Shown: positions 8,288 to 17,327, counted from the first letter of the stretch. The stretch: 64,000 nt of DNA from Spirosoma rigui (GCF_002067135.1 NZ_CP020105.1:2976001-3040000); one strand, 5' to 3'. Notes: generated by a model from the letters alone, not told the origin. A program made the numbers and translations.

Positions 8288-9868
8288 TTACTTGGTTACG
8301 CCCGAGAGGGGAACCAGCTGGGCCGTCAGGTTCGGCTGGTTCATGGCTTTGTCGAAGGGAAACATGGGTCGTTTGATGCGCTTGTAGGGTAGCCGGAACA
8401 GATCCTGATCAACCCCGCCCGGCGTTAATGCCATAATCCATCCCGCCTGCATGGCATAGAGCTCAGGCTCCAGGTAACCAATTTTCACGACTACGATCGA
8501 CGCTTCCCGGGGTTTCAGGCCCAGGCGGGTGAAGTCGTTCTCTTTGTGGTAGGGCTTGCGCTTCTGCGTAACGATAACGTGGATACTGCCGACCTTCACG
8601 ACCACTTCGACCTCGGCATCTTTATCGCCGTTAACGATCGATTCAACCGTGCCTTTGAGCCGTACGGGTTTCGCAAACCGGGCATCGACCCGCGCTCCGG
8701 CCAGACCGTCGACTGTGCCGCCGACACCGGCGGCAATCGCTTTCTTGACCAGATCCGGATCCGGGATGGAAGCGTAGATGAGCGAGGGGCCGTCGGCGCG
8801 CTGAAACTCCGGGCGGGCCAGCAACTGCGTCAATGTCCAGGTCACGTCGCCCGCGCCACCCGCCGTTGGGTTATCGCCGGTGTCGCTGATGAAGAAAGGG
8901 TGCTTTGGGCTGGCGAGGGCTTTGGCCAGACACGCTTCCAGGGTACCCGTCGGGGCTACAAAGTCAAAGTCACTACGTACGTTCCAGAAGTCGAGCGCCA
9001 GCTTTTCGGCGGTTGTGGTTACTTTCTGCTTGTCGTCGCCGGTTACCATCACGACCGCGTGGTTACGGGGTTCGTCGGCCCAGGCATAACCGATCCAGAT
9101 GGCCGCGTCGACAATGCCGGGCTGGGTCGATGCCGGCTCCACTTTTTTGTACAAGCTCTTACCTGGTTCAATGCGGGTACTCGTTTTTTCGCCGGGCAAC
9201 AGGATCGGTACGGGTATCCAGGCTTTGTAAGCGGGCTTGCCTTTACCGGTTTTGAGCCGGTCGAGCAGGTTGACAACGGCCCGTTCCTTCGTCTGCATGG
9301 CATCTTCGTGGGGAGCCATCCGGTAGCAGGTAATCAGGTCGGCGTTTTGCGCCAGTCGCCACGAGACGTTACCGTGCAGATCCATGGACGTCGACAGAAG
9401 GGTATTGTAGCCGATCACGCTTCGAATGCGAGTGATGTAGTCTCCTTCCGGATCGTCCAGTCCCACTACGCTCATGGCCCCGTGTATATCGAGGTATAAA
9501 CCATCGTAGGGGCCGTTCTTTTTGAGCAAGTCCAGCGTCTGCTTCACCAGCGATTCATACGCGTCCCGGGTAACGGCCCCGCCGGGCAACGATTTTCCCA
9601 CCAGCGCGGGCAACCAGGTGGCCTGTTGCCGGAAGGGGGCACCCGCGTTTAGAAACGGGTAGGATGTGAATACGTTGTCGCCGTATTTAGCGTGAAAAGC
9701 TTCTTCACGCGTAACGGCGGGGGAGAACGTACTGGACTCAATACCCAGGCCCGTTATGGCGATGCGGGGGAGCCGGGTTGTCCCTGAACTGGTCGTGGAT
9801 TGGGAAAAAGTAGCCTGGATGCAAAAAAGCCAGACGATAAACCCTGCGATGCTGTGTTTCATGCCCAC
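8288..9868 (-). CDS. M81-family metallopeptidase (MlrC-like)
   Basis: This protein belongs to the M81/MlrC family, named for microcystinase C, a zinc enzyme that degrades linearised microcystin; most members act on unknown substrates. It has 526 residues with an N-terminal signal peptide ending near residue 22, so it is exported. The N-terminal domain shows GIESSTFSP, the DIHGAM motif and SMDLHGNVS, whose acidic and His residues are likely metal ligands. The C-terminal domain shows DTGDNPTAGGAGD, a family hallmark. The gene is alone on the minus strand, bounded by a strong hairpin. Family placement is secure; a role in peptide or amide turnover in the periplasm is an inference. Confidence 0.88.
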   Translation of the reverse strand: MGMKHSIAGFIVWLFCIQATFSQSTTSSGTTRLPRIAITGLGIESSTFSPAVTREEAFHAKYGDNVFTSYPFLNAGAPFRQQATWLPALVGKSLPGGAVTRDAYESLVKQTLDLLKKNGPYDGLYLDIHGAMSVVGLDDPEGDYITRIRSVIGYNTLLSTSMDLHGNVSWRLAQNADLITCYRMAPHEDAMQTKERAVVNLLDRLKTGKGKPAYKAWIPVPILLPGEKTSTRIEPGKSLYKKVEPASTQPGIVDAAIWIGYAWADEPRNHAVVMVTGDDKQKVTTTAEKLALDFWNVRSDFDFVAPTGTLEACLAKALASPKHPFFISDTGDNPTAGGAGDVTWTLTQLLARPEFQRADGPSLIYASIPDPDLVKKAIAAGVGGTVDGLAGARVDARFAKPVRLKGTVESIVNGDKDAEVEVVVKVGSIHVIVTQKRKPYHKENDFTRLGLKPREASIVVVKIGYLEPELYAMQAGWIMALTPGGVDQDLFRLPYKRIKRPMFPFDKAMNQPNLTAQLVPLSGVTK

Positions 9869-9956
9869 AATTTATGGTATTCAGCCACCTGGGCAAGCAT
9901 TTCACCACTTTTCGTACAAACCTTATGCCTGGATTCTATCGCATCACGGCTTTGTC

Positions 9957-10184
9957 TTATTTGCAGGTGGTCACCACCGTCAGACTGCTGGTTGAGATGG
10001 TATTAGCCACCACAAACGCCGATACTTCATCCTTACCGCATACCTGCTGCCGGTTCTGATTGATTTCCCCCGTTTTGTCATAGGTGAGGGTTTCGCAGGT
10101 CTGGCAGTTTTTCTTTTTCAATACGCCCCCTTCGCAGGAAACGAATACGGCTAAGGCGGTAACGGCAATGGCTATTTGTTTCAT
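9957..10184 (-). CDS. Small Cys-rich lipoprotein of unknown function
   Basis: This is a 75-residue protein whose start at ATG 10184 gives a clean lipoprotein signal: a positively charged start, a hydrophobic stretch, then VFVSC with Cys17 as lipidation site. A longer frame begins upstream at 10298, but it overlaps the next gene and adds a region without signal-peptide character. The mature part holds two closely spaced cysteines (NCQTC) and two more (VCGKD and the penultimate TCK), which could pair or bind a metal. It lies in a run of three small minus-strand lipoprotein genes. I do not recognise the family. Confidence 0.6.
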   Translation of the reverse strand: MKQIAIAVTALAVFVSCEGGVLKKKNCQTCETLTYDKTGEINQNRQQVCGKDEVSAFVVANTISTSSLTVVTTCK

Positions 10185-10281
10185 ATCGGTCAATCCCTGA
10201 ATCTGTATGTTTATACAAGCAACGCTGTGACAAGCCCGATTCGTGCCTATTCCTATTATGGGGCTGGGCGTTGTGTGCTGC

Positions 10282-10740
10282 TTACTGGTTCCGGACATAC
10301 GCTATCGTATACGTAGCGGGTATCTTGGGTACCAGAACGAGATTGCTTTTTCCGTCGAGGGGAGAAGCTCGTTTACAGTACTGTTCAGTAACGGTATAAG
10401 TGATTTTTTGGGCTGCATCATCCCGCTTTACGTCGCGCAGGTAGCTGCTGTTGCTGCCCTGGTTCACGGTGCTCAGCCCCAGAATGTCGAATCGGTCGAA
10501 GTCGACGCTGTCCAGCTGGCTCGCGCAGCAATGGGCAAAAACGCGTTTATATTGCTCCGGGGAGGTGATCCAGATACCGAAGCGGCTCAGGTCCTCCCCC
10601 TGCCTGGCATCGTACGCCCGATACCGGCTATCAAGTACCTTAACAACCTGTCCGGTCGCTTGATCGGTATTCTGCTCACAAAATGGCTCTTTACAAGAAA
10701 ATAGAGCCAGGGCTACGAAAAACAGGATGTACTTTTTCAT
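10282..10740 (-). CDS. Hypothetical lipoprotein
   Basis: This 152-residue protein has a typical Bacteroidota lipoprotein signal, MKKYILFFVALALFSC, with Cys16 as the anchor. Further cysteines occur in the mature part, including a vicinal pair (HCCAS) and one in EQYCKRA. The middle looks globular and mixed alpha/beta (FGIWITSPEQYKRVF, FDRFDILGL). It precedes the small Cys-rich lipoprotein on the same strand with a gap of 97 bases, and the two may be co-transcribed. I do not recognise the family, and no function is proposed. Confidence 0.7.
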   Translation of the reverse strand: MKKYILFFVALALFSCKEPFCEQNTDQATGQVVKVLDSRYRAYDARQGEDLSRFGIWITSPEQYKRVFAHCCASQLDSVDFDRFDILGLSTVNQGSNSSYLRDVKRDDAAQKITYTVTEQYCKRASPLDGKSNLVLVPKIPATYTIAYVRNQ

Positions 10741-10781
10741 ACGGGTACGGATCGAATTAAGCGGCTATGGGTTGTAAGGCG

Positions 10782-11471
10782 CTAGTTCAAATTTAAACCG
10801 AACAGTACCCCGAACCACGGTTTCTGCTGGTAGATCCACTGCCGGCGATTACTATCCAGCAGGTGATCGAAGCCTACGGCCAGGCCAATATTGAAAATAC
10901 GGGCATCATAAATGGTGGCTAAACCAGCATCGACAACTACACCTTCATACTCAACGCCGATGGGCGAGCGGGTAACGAAATCATTCACCGCAGCCGATCC
11001 AATGCCGGCAAACAGCCCATAACCAAAGCCCCGGCTTTGTAGCTGACGAATGCCAAAAGTGGGCGTGACGATTTTCTGGCGGAAGTTGAAGAGGTCAATC
11101 CGATGGCCAACGTACAGGGCCGCGTTGAAATTGGAATTTAACTGCCCGGGCAGGCTGGGCTGCGCCGGTCTGATCTTGAACGGAAGGGTAAAAACATCCA
11201 CGTCGAGGTCATTACGCCGGAACGTCCAGGATTGATAGACCGGTCCGGGCAGGACCCGGCGCTGGTCGTGCGCTGGAATAACGAGTCGGAGAGAATCGCC
11301 TGTATCGACAACGTAGATCTTTTGGCCGTTCAGGTCAGACGTTGTGGCATGTGTAATACGGTAAAAACCTGGCTCCAGCGACCCCTGTGAAGTATTTACC
11401 CGACAGCCATACAAGCCACTGAGGGCAAGCGCCAGACACGCATACGGGAACAGCCGGTTAAGGAGAGCCAT
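10782..11471 (-). CDS. Hypothetical lipoprotein, possibly beta-rich outer-membrane protein
   Basis: This 229-residue protein starts with a lipoprotein signal ending in SGLYGC, so Cys23 is the probable anchor. The rest alternates hydrophobic and polar residues with many Gly, Phe and Tyr, for example the segment around FGYGLFAGIGSAAV and the C-terminal end WFGVLFGLNLN. Such a pattern and a C-terminal aromatic strand fit a membrane-associated beta structure, but this is inference. It is transcribed with the two lipoprotein genes downstream (41-base gap to the next). No family is recognised. Confidence 0.65.
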   Translation of the reverse strand: MALLNRLFPYACLALALSGLYGCRVNTSQGSLEPGFYRITHATTSDLNGQKIYVVDTGDSLRLVIPAHDQRRVLPGPVYQSWTFRRNDLDVDVFTLPFKIRPAQPSLPGQLNSNFNAALYVGHRIDLFNFRQKIVTPTFGIRQLQSRGFGYGLFAGIGSAAVNDFVTRSPIGVEYEGVVVDAGLATIYDARIFNIGLAVGFDHLLDSNRRQWIYQQKPWFGVLFGLNLN

Positions 11472-11509
11472 GGAATACCGAAAGGGTCGGGGAAGAGGCT
11501 GACGGGATG

Positions 11510-11553
11510 GAATGTCCCGTCCGGTCAGGTCTGCCTGACTGGACGGGACATTC
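11510..11553. terminator. Hairpin after the methyltransferase gene
   Basis: The 19-base arms at 11510-11528 and 11535-11553 differ at one pair and enclose a 6-base loop (GTCTGC). The core is TGTCCCGTCC/GGACGGGACA. It lies 35 bases past the stop of the minus-strand methyltransferase gene and separates it from the lipoprotein genes. Confidence 0.7.
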
Positions 11554-11588
11554 CTTGAAAGGATACGACACCCATTCCTGGGCGTTGG

Positions 11589-12356
11589 CTACTTTGTGGC
11601 AATGTAGAAAAAGTCCAGACTCCCGGCGGGATCGTTGCTGACGAGGTAGTCGGTATGATTGATCTCGGCGGCAATACCGTCGGCCTGTAGCAGCCGGTTG
11701 CGGTTCAGACGGTTCATCAGGTCGTAGGGCACCTGTAGCAGCCGGCGGGGCAAGCGGTACTGAAGGTTGAAAATATCGAAGCGCGTCAGCTTTTTCACCG
11801 ATTCCTTATTCTGCTCGTAATAGGTCATCACCTTACCGTTGCCGTGGATACCGCGCGTGTCGACTACCGGAAAGTAGTTACCCATCAGTGCCTTGAGGCC
11901 ATCGGCGTAGTACTCCCGGACGTGCCAGGGGTTGCGCGTCAGGGAAAACGATTTATTGACAGTTGTCAGCAGAAGTTTGCCGCCGGGTTTCAGCACCCGG
12001 TAGGCCTCTTTGATGAACAGGTCGTCGTTCTGAATATGTTCGATGACCTGAAACGTTACGATGTAATCGAACGTATTGTCGGCAAGGGTACTGAGCGGGG
12101 GAATGTTGGCGGCAATAAAGGTAGCGTTCCGATACTCGGCGCTGAGCGCTTTGATGAGATCTTCGTTTTTATCGATACCGGTATAATGGCTGGCGGCCTT
12201 CGTGAGCAGCTCCAGGCCCCGGCCCCAACCGCACCCGATTTCGAGCACTTTCCCACGAACGAGCTGGGCCGCTTCGATGTAGGGAAACAGCAAACGCTGG
12301 TGAACAGGATTGTCTGACGCGATCTCGGCAGAGGTTATTTCGGTGGTCTTGTACAT
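11589..12356 (-). CDS. Class I SAM-dependent methyltransferase
   Basis: This is a cytoplasmic S-adenosylmethionine-dependent methyltransferase of about 255 residues. LEIGCGWGRGLELL near residue 37 is the glycine-rich SAM-binding motif I, YTGIDKNED follows as motif II, and the FDYIVTFQVIEHI and VLKPGGKLLLTTVN stretches are motifs IV and V of methyltransferase type 11 proteins. The open frame extends to 12461, but the extra 35 residues are unlike the family, so I prefer ATG 12356. The substrate is unknown; a small molecule or sugar is plausible because the C-terminal half (from about 150) is variable. The next gene upstream, the GWxTD lipoprotein, is divergent. Confidence 0.82.
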   Translation of the reverse strand: MYKTTEITSAEIASDNPVHQRLLFPYIEAAQLVRGKVLEIGCGWGRGLELLTKAASHYTGIDKNEDLIKALSAEYRNATFIAANIPPLSTLADNTFDYIVTFQVIEHIQNDDLFIKEAYRVLKPGGKLLLTTVNKSFSLTRNPWHVREYYADGLKALMGNYFPVVDTRGIHGNGKVMTYYEQNKESVKKLTRFDIFNLQYRLPRRLLQVPYDLMNRLNRNRLLQADGIAAEINHTDYLVSNDPAGSLDFFYIATK

Positions 12357-12602
12357 AGTCAGGTAATAAGCATCGCAAGCGGGGGCCGGCACAGCAAACC
12401 GCTGTACTGCCCCGGGCTGCAACCGGGATTGCAAAAGTCCTGTAAAATTAGTCTTTTGCATCCCTAAAGAAAAATTGCCCGGTCCCCGTAACCCGAACGA
12501 TGCTCTTTTTTCGTTATTGATTAAACAGGGTAAATAGATTTTTCGGGCGGCTTTATTTCGTCGGTTGCTTTTTCTCTAAAACACGCAAGATCACCGTTCT
12601 AT

Positions 12603-14048
12603 ATGCGTATCGTTTCTACTCTACTGCTCTTTATCATACTGTCGTCGGGCTGCTCGTCGAACAAGAAAACCCAGCAGGCCCGCATCAACGCGGCTTATGA
12701 TGCCCGGACCGAAGCGCAGCGCAACGCACCCGCTGGCGCACAGCGGCCCGCCACGGCCCAAACAACGCCCACTACGTCGGCAAATCCGCGGGATAACAAC
12801 CGGTCTGAACCGCAGCCAGCAGTGGCCCCCGTCCGGCCGGAAGGGCCTGCCGTCAGCACGGGGGCTGTATCGAACTCAAAATCGGGGGGCGAGTGGGCTG
12901 TAACTTCCATCAAAGGGAAATTTCTGGTCATCGATAGCAGTACGGTGCGGGTGTATATGGACCTGACGGCCAAGATGCCCACGGGTGAGCCGGTGCTTAA
13001 CCCGGCCGACTTTATCCAGCATTTCGTGATTGCCTGGGTCATGTATCCCGATTACAACAACCGAGACCGGTTGGGGTACGGGAACGTGACGCTGAACGAA
13101 CAGGTAGTTGGTCGGCAGAACGATCACCTAACCCTCACGTTCGAGGTAAAACGGACCAAGGATGTTGCCAATGCCATTCTGTTGACCGAAATTACGGAGA
13201 CGAATACCGGTACCAAAGCCCGCAACGACCTGGCGTTACGCTTTAAGTCGCCCCGGCTGAGCGATCGGTTCACGCTACTCGATGCCGGCGGGAAGCAACC
13301 CAAACTGCAGAACTACACGAATGTGGGCGAGCAGGTGATCATTGGCGATGTGACCGGAACGCACAAAAAACTGCTGGGTTTCCGCTACAAGCACGAGTTC
13401 GATGCTGCGTCGTCGCCGATGAATACCGCAGCCCGGCCGGCTCCCAAGTCCCTGACGATCGACTCGACGCTGACCATCACCACCGGTGAGCCTTTTTCGC
13501 TGGCCAGGGAAGGACTGTACTACTTTGTGGAGGACAGCACCGACGCCAGTGGCATTGGGCTGGTCGTGGCCGACAAACGCTTTCCCAAACTGACACGCCC
13601 TGAAAAACTCATCAAGCCGGTGCTGTACATGAGCACCAGCACCGAGATCAGCGAGCTGAACCAGGCGCAGGATACAAAAAAAGCGTTCGACCGGTATTGG
13701 CTGAGTCTCATGGCTGGCAATGAAGAGGTGGCGCGGAAAACGCTGAAAGCCTACTTCGATCGCGTGGAGGAGGCTAATCGACTGTTTACCAGCTACAAAG
13801 AAGGATGGAAAACGGATAAAGGCATGATCTACATCGTTCTCGGCGCACCTGATCGGGTACAGCGAAATCGGGAACGGGAGGTATGGGTTTACAATCGTCG
13901 GGCGAGTGTGTCGGAGATTAACTTTACCTTTACCAAAAAACCGAATCAATTTGTCGAGGATCACTACGAACTGGTGCGCTACATTGAATACCAGCCGATT
14001 TGGTACCCGATAGTCGAAGCATGGAGAACCGGCGCAATCCGCGAGTAA
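12603..14048 (+). CDS. GWxTD domain-containing lipoprotein
   Basis: This 481-residue lipoprotein has a signal ending in LSSGC (Cys17 lipidated), then a low-complexity Ala/Pro/Gln-rich linker up to about residue 90. The C-terminal part contains the GWxTD domain, seen as GWKTDKGMIYIVLGAPD near residue 401, followed by EVWVYNRR. GWxTD proteins occur across Bacteroidota, usually near gliding or secretion functions, but their biochemical role is not settled. The 3' end overlaps the start of rlmB by 28 bases, so the two are translationally linked despite unrelated functions. Start ATG 12603 gives the complete lipoprotein signal. Confidence 0.88.
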   Translation: MRIVSTLLLFIILSSGCSSNKKTQQARINAAYDARTEAQRNAPAGAQRPATAQTTPTTSANPRDNNRSEPQPAVAPVRPEGPAVSTGAVSNSKSGGEWAVTSIKGKFLVIDSSTVRVYMDLTAKMPTGEPVLNPADFIQHFVIAWVMYPDYNNRDRLGYGNVTLNEQVVGRQNDHLTLTFEVKRTKDVANAILLTEITETNTGTKARNDLALRFKSPRLSDRFTLLDAGGKQPKLQNYTNVGEQVIIGDVTGTHKKLLGFRYKHEFDAASSPMNTAARPAPKSLTIDSTLTITTGEPFSLAREGLYYFVEDSTDASGIGLVVADKRFPKLTRPEKLIKPVLYMSTSTEISELNQAQDTKKAFDRYWLSLMAGNEEVARKTLKAYFDRVEEANRLFTSYKEGWKTDKGMIYIVLGAPDRVQRNREREVWVYNRRASVSEINFTFTKKPNQFVEDHYELVRYIEYQPIWYPIVEAWRTGAIRE

Positions 14049-14845
14049 ATCGCCCCAATCAAACCAGACATTATACCAGCAAACCACAGTTTAGCCCCGG
14101 GCCGGACGAGATGGTATTTGGTATCCAATCGGTGATCGAGACGCTCAAGTCCGATCAGCAGATCGATAAACTATACATGGAAAAGGGGTTGAGTAACCCC
14201 GACATCCAGAACCTAGCCTTTCAGAACCGCGTAACTATCCAGCGCGTACCCGTTGAGCGGCTCGACCGCCTGACGCGCAAAAACCACCAGGGCGTTGTGT
14301 GCCTGATTGCTCAGGTGCAGTACGTAAAACTGTCGAACGTCATTGCCGATGTATTCGAGCGGGGTGAAGTACCGTTCTTTCTGCTCCTCGACCGCATTAC
14401 CGACGTCCGGAACTTTGGTGCCATTGCCCGTACCGCCGAGTGCACCGGTATTCAGTGTATCGTCATTCCGGGCCGGGGGGCTGCCGCTATTAATTCCGAC
14501 GCGATGAAAACATCCTCGGGTGCGCTGAACCACATTTCGGTTTGCCGCGAGCCAGACCTGACCGAAACCGTTAAGTATTTGCAGGAGTCGGGCATTCAGG
14601 TCATTGCCTGTACCGAAAAATCGGCCCGCGACCTTTACGAGCGGACTACCGACCTGACCGGACCGATGGCGATTATCATGGGATCGGAAGAAGATGGTAT
14701 CTCTCCCGAACTGCTGCGTATGGTCGACAACCACGTTAAGATTCCGCTTCTGGGTGCCGTTGGTTCGCTCAACGTATCCGTTGCGACGGGTGTTGTCCTG
14801 TACGAAGCCGTCCGGCAGCGTAGTCAGGCCACTCAGGCACCGTAA
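14021..14845 (+). CDS. rlmB: 23S rRNA (guanosine-2251-2'-O-)-methyltransferase, SpoU family
   Basis: This enzyme transfers a methyl group from S-adenosylmethionine to the ribose of a conserved 23S rRNA guanosine (G2251 in E. coli). The 274 residues comprise a short basic N-terminus, a substrate-binding domain (about 30-105, with FGIQSVIETL) and the knotted SPOUT catalytic domain. The catalytic domain shows NFGAIARTAEC (motif 1), IIMGSEEDGIS (motif 2) and GSLNVSVATGV (motif 3). I use ATG 14021, since the longer frame starts at a TTG inside the previous gene. TrmH-type tRNA methylases are close relatives, so the precise target is inferred from the presence of the N-terminal domain. A hairpin follows at 14868-14905. 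Confidence 0.88.
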   Translation: MENRRNPRVNRPNQTRHYTSKPQFSPGPDEMVFGIQSVIETLKSDQQIDKLYMEKGLSNPDIQNLAFQNRVTIQRVPVERLDRLTRKNHQGVVCLIAQVQYVKLSNVIADVFERGEVPFFLLLDRITDVRNFGAIARTAECTGIQCIVIPGRGAAAINSDAMKTSSGALNHISVCREPDLTETVKYLQESGIQVIACTEKSARDLYERTTDLTGPMAIIMGSEEDGISPELLRMVDNHVKIPLLGAVGSLNVSVATGVVLYEAVRQRSQATQAP

Positions 14846-14867
14846 TACCAACGACAGCACGTAGTCG

Positions 14868-14905
14868 AACCCCTGCTCCTGGCCGTTGAAGCCTGGGCAG
14901 GGGTT
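14868..14905 (+). terminator. Hairpin after rlmB
   Basis: AACCCCTGC at 14868-14876 pairs with GCAGGGGTT at 14897-14905, with further partial pairing (CCTGG/CCTGG) in the loop. It is followed by TTGTGCTTTTG, a weak T-rich tract, 23 bases after the rlmB stop. Confidence 0.6.
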
Positions 14906-15013
14906 TGTGCTTTTGTAAGAATCTGGCTAGGCGCCTTTCGGGCCGGTAAGCAACGACTACCGTAATGCCATTGGGCTGTATCTTTGGCTTATACGTCTGT
15001 CTTCTGTCCTGGA

Positions 15014-15928
15014 ATGCCTGCAGCACCTGCCACCACCCGACTCCTCATTATTCTCGCCTTTGGGGCTATTTATCTCATTTGGGGGTCAACCTTCCTGGCC
15101 ATTGCCTGGGCGGTAGAAACGATACCGCCTTTCCTGATGATGGGCCTCCGGTTCTCGGTGGCGGGACTGACTATTTTTGTGTATGGCCTCCAGCGAAGTG
15201 GTAAGGCGATGCCTACGGGTCAGCAATGGTTCTGGGGCGCTGTCGCCGGAATCTTAATGATTCTGGTCGATTATGGGGCGCTCAGCTGGGCCGAGCAATA
15301 CGTGCCATCGGGCGTCGCATCGGTTGTGATGGCGACTACACCCATCTGGCTGGTCCTGTTTGACGGCCGGCAGCGATCGCAGTTACTGACCAGTAAAACG
15401 CTGGCTGCGGGAATCGGGGCTGGATTAGTGGGCGTATGGCTTATCTACTGGAGCAGTCGTCAGGCGGTTTCAGGAGTGGGTGTTACCGGGTCGAGGTACG
15501 TCCAGGGAATGGCTGCTCTCCTGATCGCTTCGGTGAGCTGGGCGGTGGGTACACTGCTCTATCGGGATCGTAACACCGAGGTCAACGTACCAACCCGGAT
15601 GGGGATGCAGATGCTGGTGGGCGGGAGTTTGCTGCTGGTAGTCAGCGGTCTGGCGGGGGAGTGGCGCACGTTTTCGGTGGGGCATGTTTCCACTACGTCC
15701 TGGCTTTCGCTGGTGTATCTCATCACGTTGGGTACCCTGGTTGCGCACACGGCCTATTTGTGGTTGTTACAAGTGCAACCCCCGGCGCTGGTTGGGACGT
15801 ATGCCTATGTCAATCCGGTTATTGCGCTGCTACTGGGGTGGTGGCTGGACGACGAACCACTCACGCTCGTTATTGGTCTGGCTACGCTGATCATTCTAGG
15901 AGCTGTTATCCTGATCAGGCGCGCCTGA
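15014..15928 (+). CDS. EamA-family (drug/metabolite) transporter
   Basis: This inner-membrane protein has about ten membrane helices arranged as two EamA repeats (roughly 10-140 and 160-300), the usual layout of drug/metabolite exporters and nucleotide-sugar-type carriers. The first repeat begins with IYLIWGSTFLAIAWA, a signature of the group. The frame opens at a TTG (14984); ATG 15014 removes a polar extension and places the first helix close to the N-terminus (304 residues). The substrate cannot be predicted. The 3' end overlaps by 14 bases the end of a probable broken gene on the other strand. Confidence 0.87.
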   Translation: MPAAPATTRLLIILAFGAIYLIWGSTFLAIAWAVETIPPFLMMGLRFSVAGLTIFVYGLQRSGKAMPTGQQWFWGAVAGILMILVDYGALSWAEQYVPSGVASVVMATTPIWLVLFDGRQRSQLLTSKTLAAGIGAGLVGVWLIYWSSRQAVSGVGVTGSRYVQGMAALLIASVSWAVGTLLYRDRNTEVNVPTRMGMQMLVGGSLLLVVSGLAGEWRTFSVGHVSTTSWLSLVYLITLGTLVAHTAYLWLLQVQPPALVGTYAYVNPVIALLLGWWLDDEPLTLVIGLATLIILGAVILIRRA

Positions 15929-16562
15929 TTTTTCTGGGGTGAAGTTTTACGCGTTTCTGTCGGTACTGCCAGGGCAGGGCTGTTTCCCAATCGGTGCGTT
16001 GCTGAACAGAGACGAACGGCCGGCGTTGGGGTACCGCATAGACCTTACGCCCCCGATGCCCGTAGGTAGTCTTGATTTCTCGGACGATAAAATACGGCTG
16101 GGACGCCAATACCCGTAAGCCAATACGAAGCAACGCGCCCAGGAAGCACGTAGCTACCAACCAGCGCGCCGGAGAGTTGGCCTGCCTGGTCTATACGGTA
16201 CCGGCTCAGAACCGGCACATCAACTACGAACACGGGCTCAGGGAAGGGCCCGAATGCGGTACCGAGCATACGCCCCAGTAGCAGGTAATCTGGTACGCCG
16301 GCCCATCGACCAACTCGCTGACTTTGGTCAGGCGGGTGAACGGTACCGCTTGTTCGACGACTGGGAGCGTGATGACCTGATCATGAGCCTGGTTCGTACC
16401 CGGGTATCGGCCCAAAAACATATTCAGAACAAAATGGTTGAGCACTTTACCCAGTGCGACAAAGAATACGGTCGGCGGGCGCGCGAAGGGCTTTAACAGG
16501 CCGCTGGCGACAATGAATAGAAAAAGCAGGGAAGCGTTTAGCAGGCTGAAGGAACGTTGCAC
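15915..16562 (-). pseudogene. Probable broken gene for a small membrane-anchored protein
   Basis: Three overlapping minus-strand frames together read like one protein of about 215 residues with codon use like the neighbours. The first part (16562 to about 16260) carries an N-terminal hydrophobic helix (ASLLFLFIVASGLL). Reading must then move to another frame (about 16260 to 16165, containing FGPFPEPVFVVDVPVL) and return to the first frame (about 16160 to 15915, with a second hydrophobic stretch around FLGALLRIGLRVLA). Two compensating indels would explain this, because the original frame holds TAG, TGA and TAG stops in between. It may be a pseudogene, or a real gene with sequence errors. The start is GTG. 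I do not recognise the family. Confidence 0.35.
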
Positions 16563-16607
16563 CAGACGCGGGCCTGTGAAGCGAGCTATTTGGGGTACTA
16601 AACCATC

Positions 16608-16644
16608 ATGTCCCGCAACAGCACCATTCGCCGTTGCGGGACAT
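16608..16644. terminator. Hairpin upstream of the ankyrin gene
   Basis: ATGTCCCGCAAC at 16608-16619 pairs exactly with GTTGCGGGACAT at 16633-16644, with a 13-base loop; ATTTGTC follows. It sits between divergently oriented genes, so a terminator role is less obvious. It could be a remnant or an mRNA leader structure. Confidence 0.4.
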
Positions 16645-16748
16645 ATTTGTCATTGACCCGCTGCCTGTTCGACGGTATGCTTTATTGGCGTATGTTGCCA
16701 GCGAAAACGAAAATGTAAGAATCCAGAAACACGAGCTATTACTCTACT

Positions 16749-17234
16749 ATGTCTTTTTACTCAAACAGACCCGAGGATTTGTTATTTGACGCGGCCCGTA
16801 AAGGCGATACCGCTAACGTGAAGAAACTCATCGGAGAGAAGGTCGATGTGAACGCCACCGATGCCAAAGGCTTCACGCCCCTCATCATTGCTGCCTACGA
16901 TGGACACCTGGATACTGCCAAAGCGTTGCTCGATGCAAAGGCCGATGTGAACGTGCGGGATGCCAGTGGTAACACGGCCCTGATGGGCGTCAGTTTCAAG
17001 GGATACCCCGAAATAGCCCGGATGCTCATCGAATATGGTGCCGATCCGGACGTTCAGAATGGAAACGGAGGTACCGCACTGATGTTCGCTACGCTGTTTG
17101 GTCGCAATCAACTGGTAAAGCTTTTGCTCGAATACGGTGCCAGCAGCACGATTCGGGACGCCCGTGGCTTTACTGCACTCGACCTGGCTATGCAACAGGG
17201 TAACGAAGAAGTAATCCCGCTGTTGAAGCATTAG
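16749..17234 (+). CDS. Ankyrin-repeat protein
   Basis: This is a 161-residue protein made almost wholly of about four ankyrin repeats. Repeat signatures are visible as GFTPLIIAAYDGHLDTAKALL, GNTALMGVSFKGYPEIARMLI, GTALMFATLFGRNQLVKLLL and GFTALDLAMQQGNEEVIPLL, each preceded by the usual Asp/Asn-rich turn. There is no signal peptide or membrane segment, so it is probably cytoplasmic. Ankyrin repeats bind other proteins; the partner is not shown by context. The gene stands alone and converges with the cytochrome c gene, with a shared hairpin between them. Confidence 0.9.
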   Translation: MSFYSNRPEDLLFDAARKGDTANVKKLIGEKVDVNATDAKGFTPLIIAAYDGHLDTAKALLDAKADVNVRDASGNTALMGVSFKGYPEIARMLIEYGADPDVQNGNGGTALMFATLFGRNQLVKLLLEYGASSTIRDARGFTALDLAMQQGNEEVIPLLKH

Positions 17235-17277
17235 TAAACGCAGCCATTGCCAGCGGCACGCGCGGTAGTACACAGTA

Positions 17278-17327
17278 AAAAAGCCATGAAACGCAGTCAG
17301 GATACTGACGGGCGATCATGGCTTTTT
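17278..17327. terminator. Bidirectional terminator between ankyrin and cytochrome c genes
   Basis: AAAAAGCCATG at 17278-17288 is complementary to CATGGCTTTTT at 17317-17327, with a second inner stem (GTCAG/CTGAC). The A and T runs at the ends give a U tract on both strands, as expected for convergent genes. Confidence 0.75.

Noticed and set aside
7991..8392. 133-codon plus-strand frame between kinase and M81 gene
   Set aside because: It reads through a strong hairpin and into the opposite-strand gene, and its composition is not protein-like.
8546..9499. 317-codon open frame opposite the M81 peptidase gene
   Set aside because: Antisense to a conserved enzyme, with no coding features of its own.
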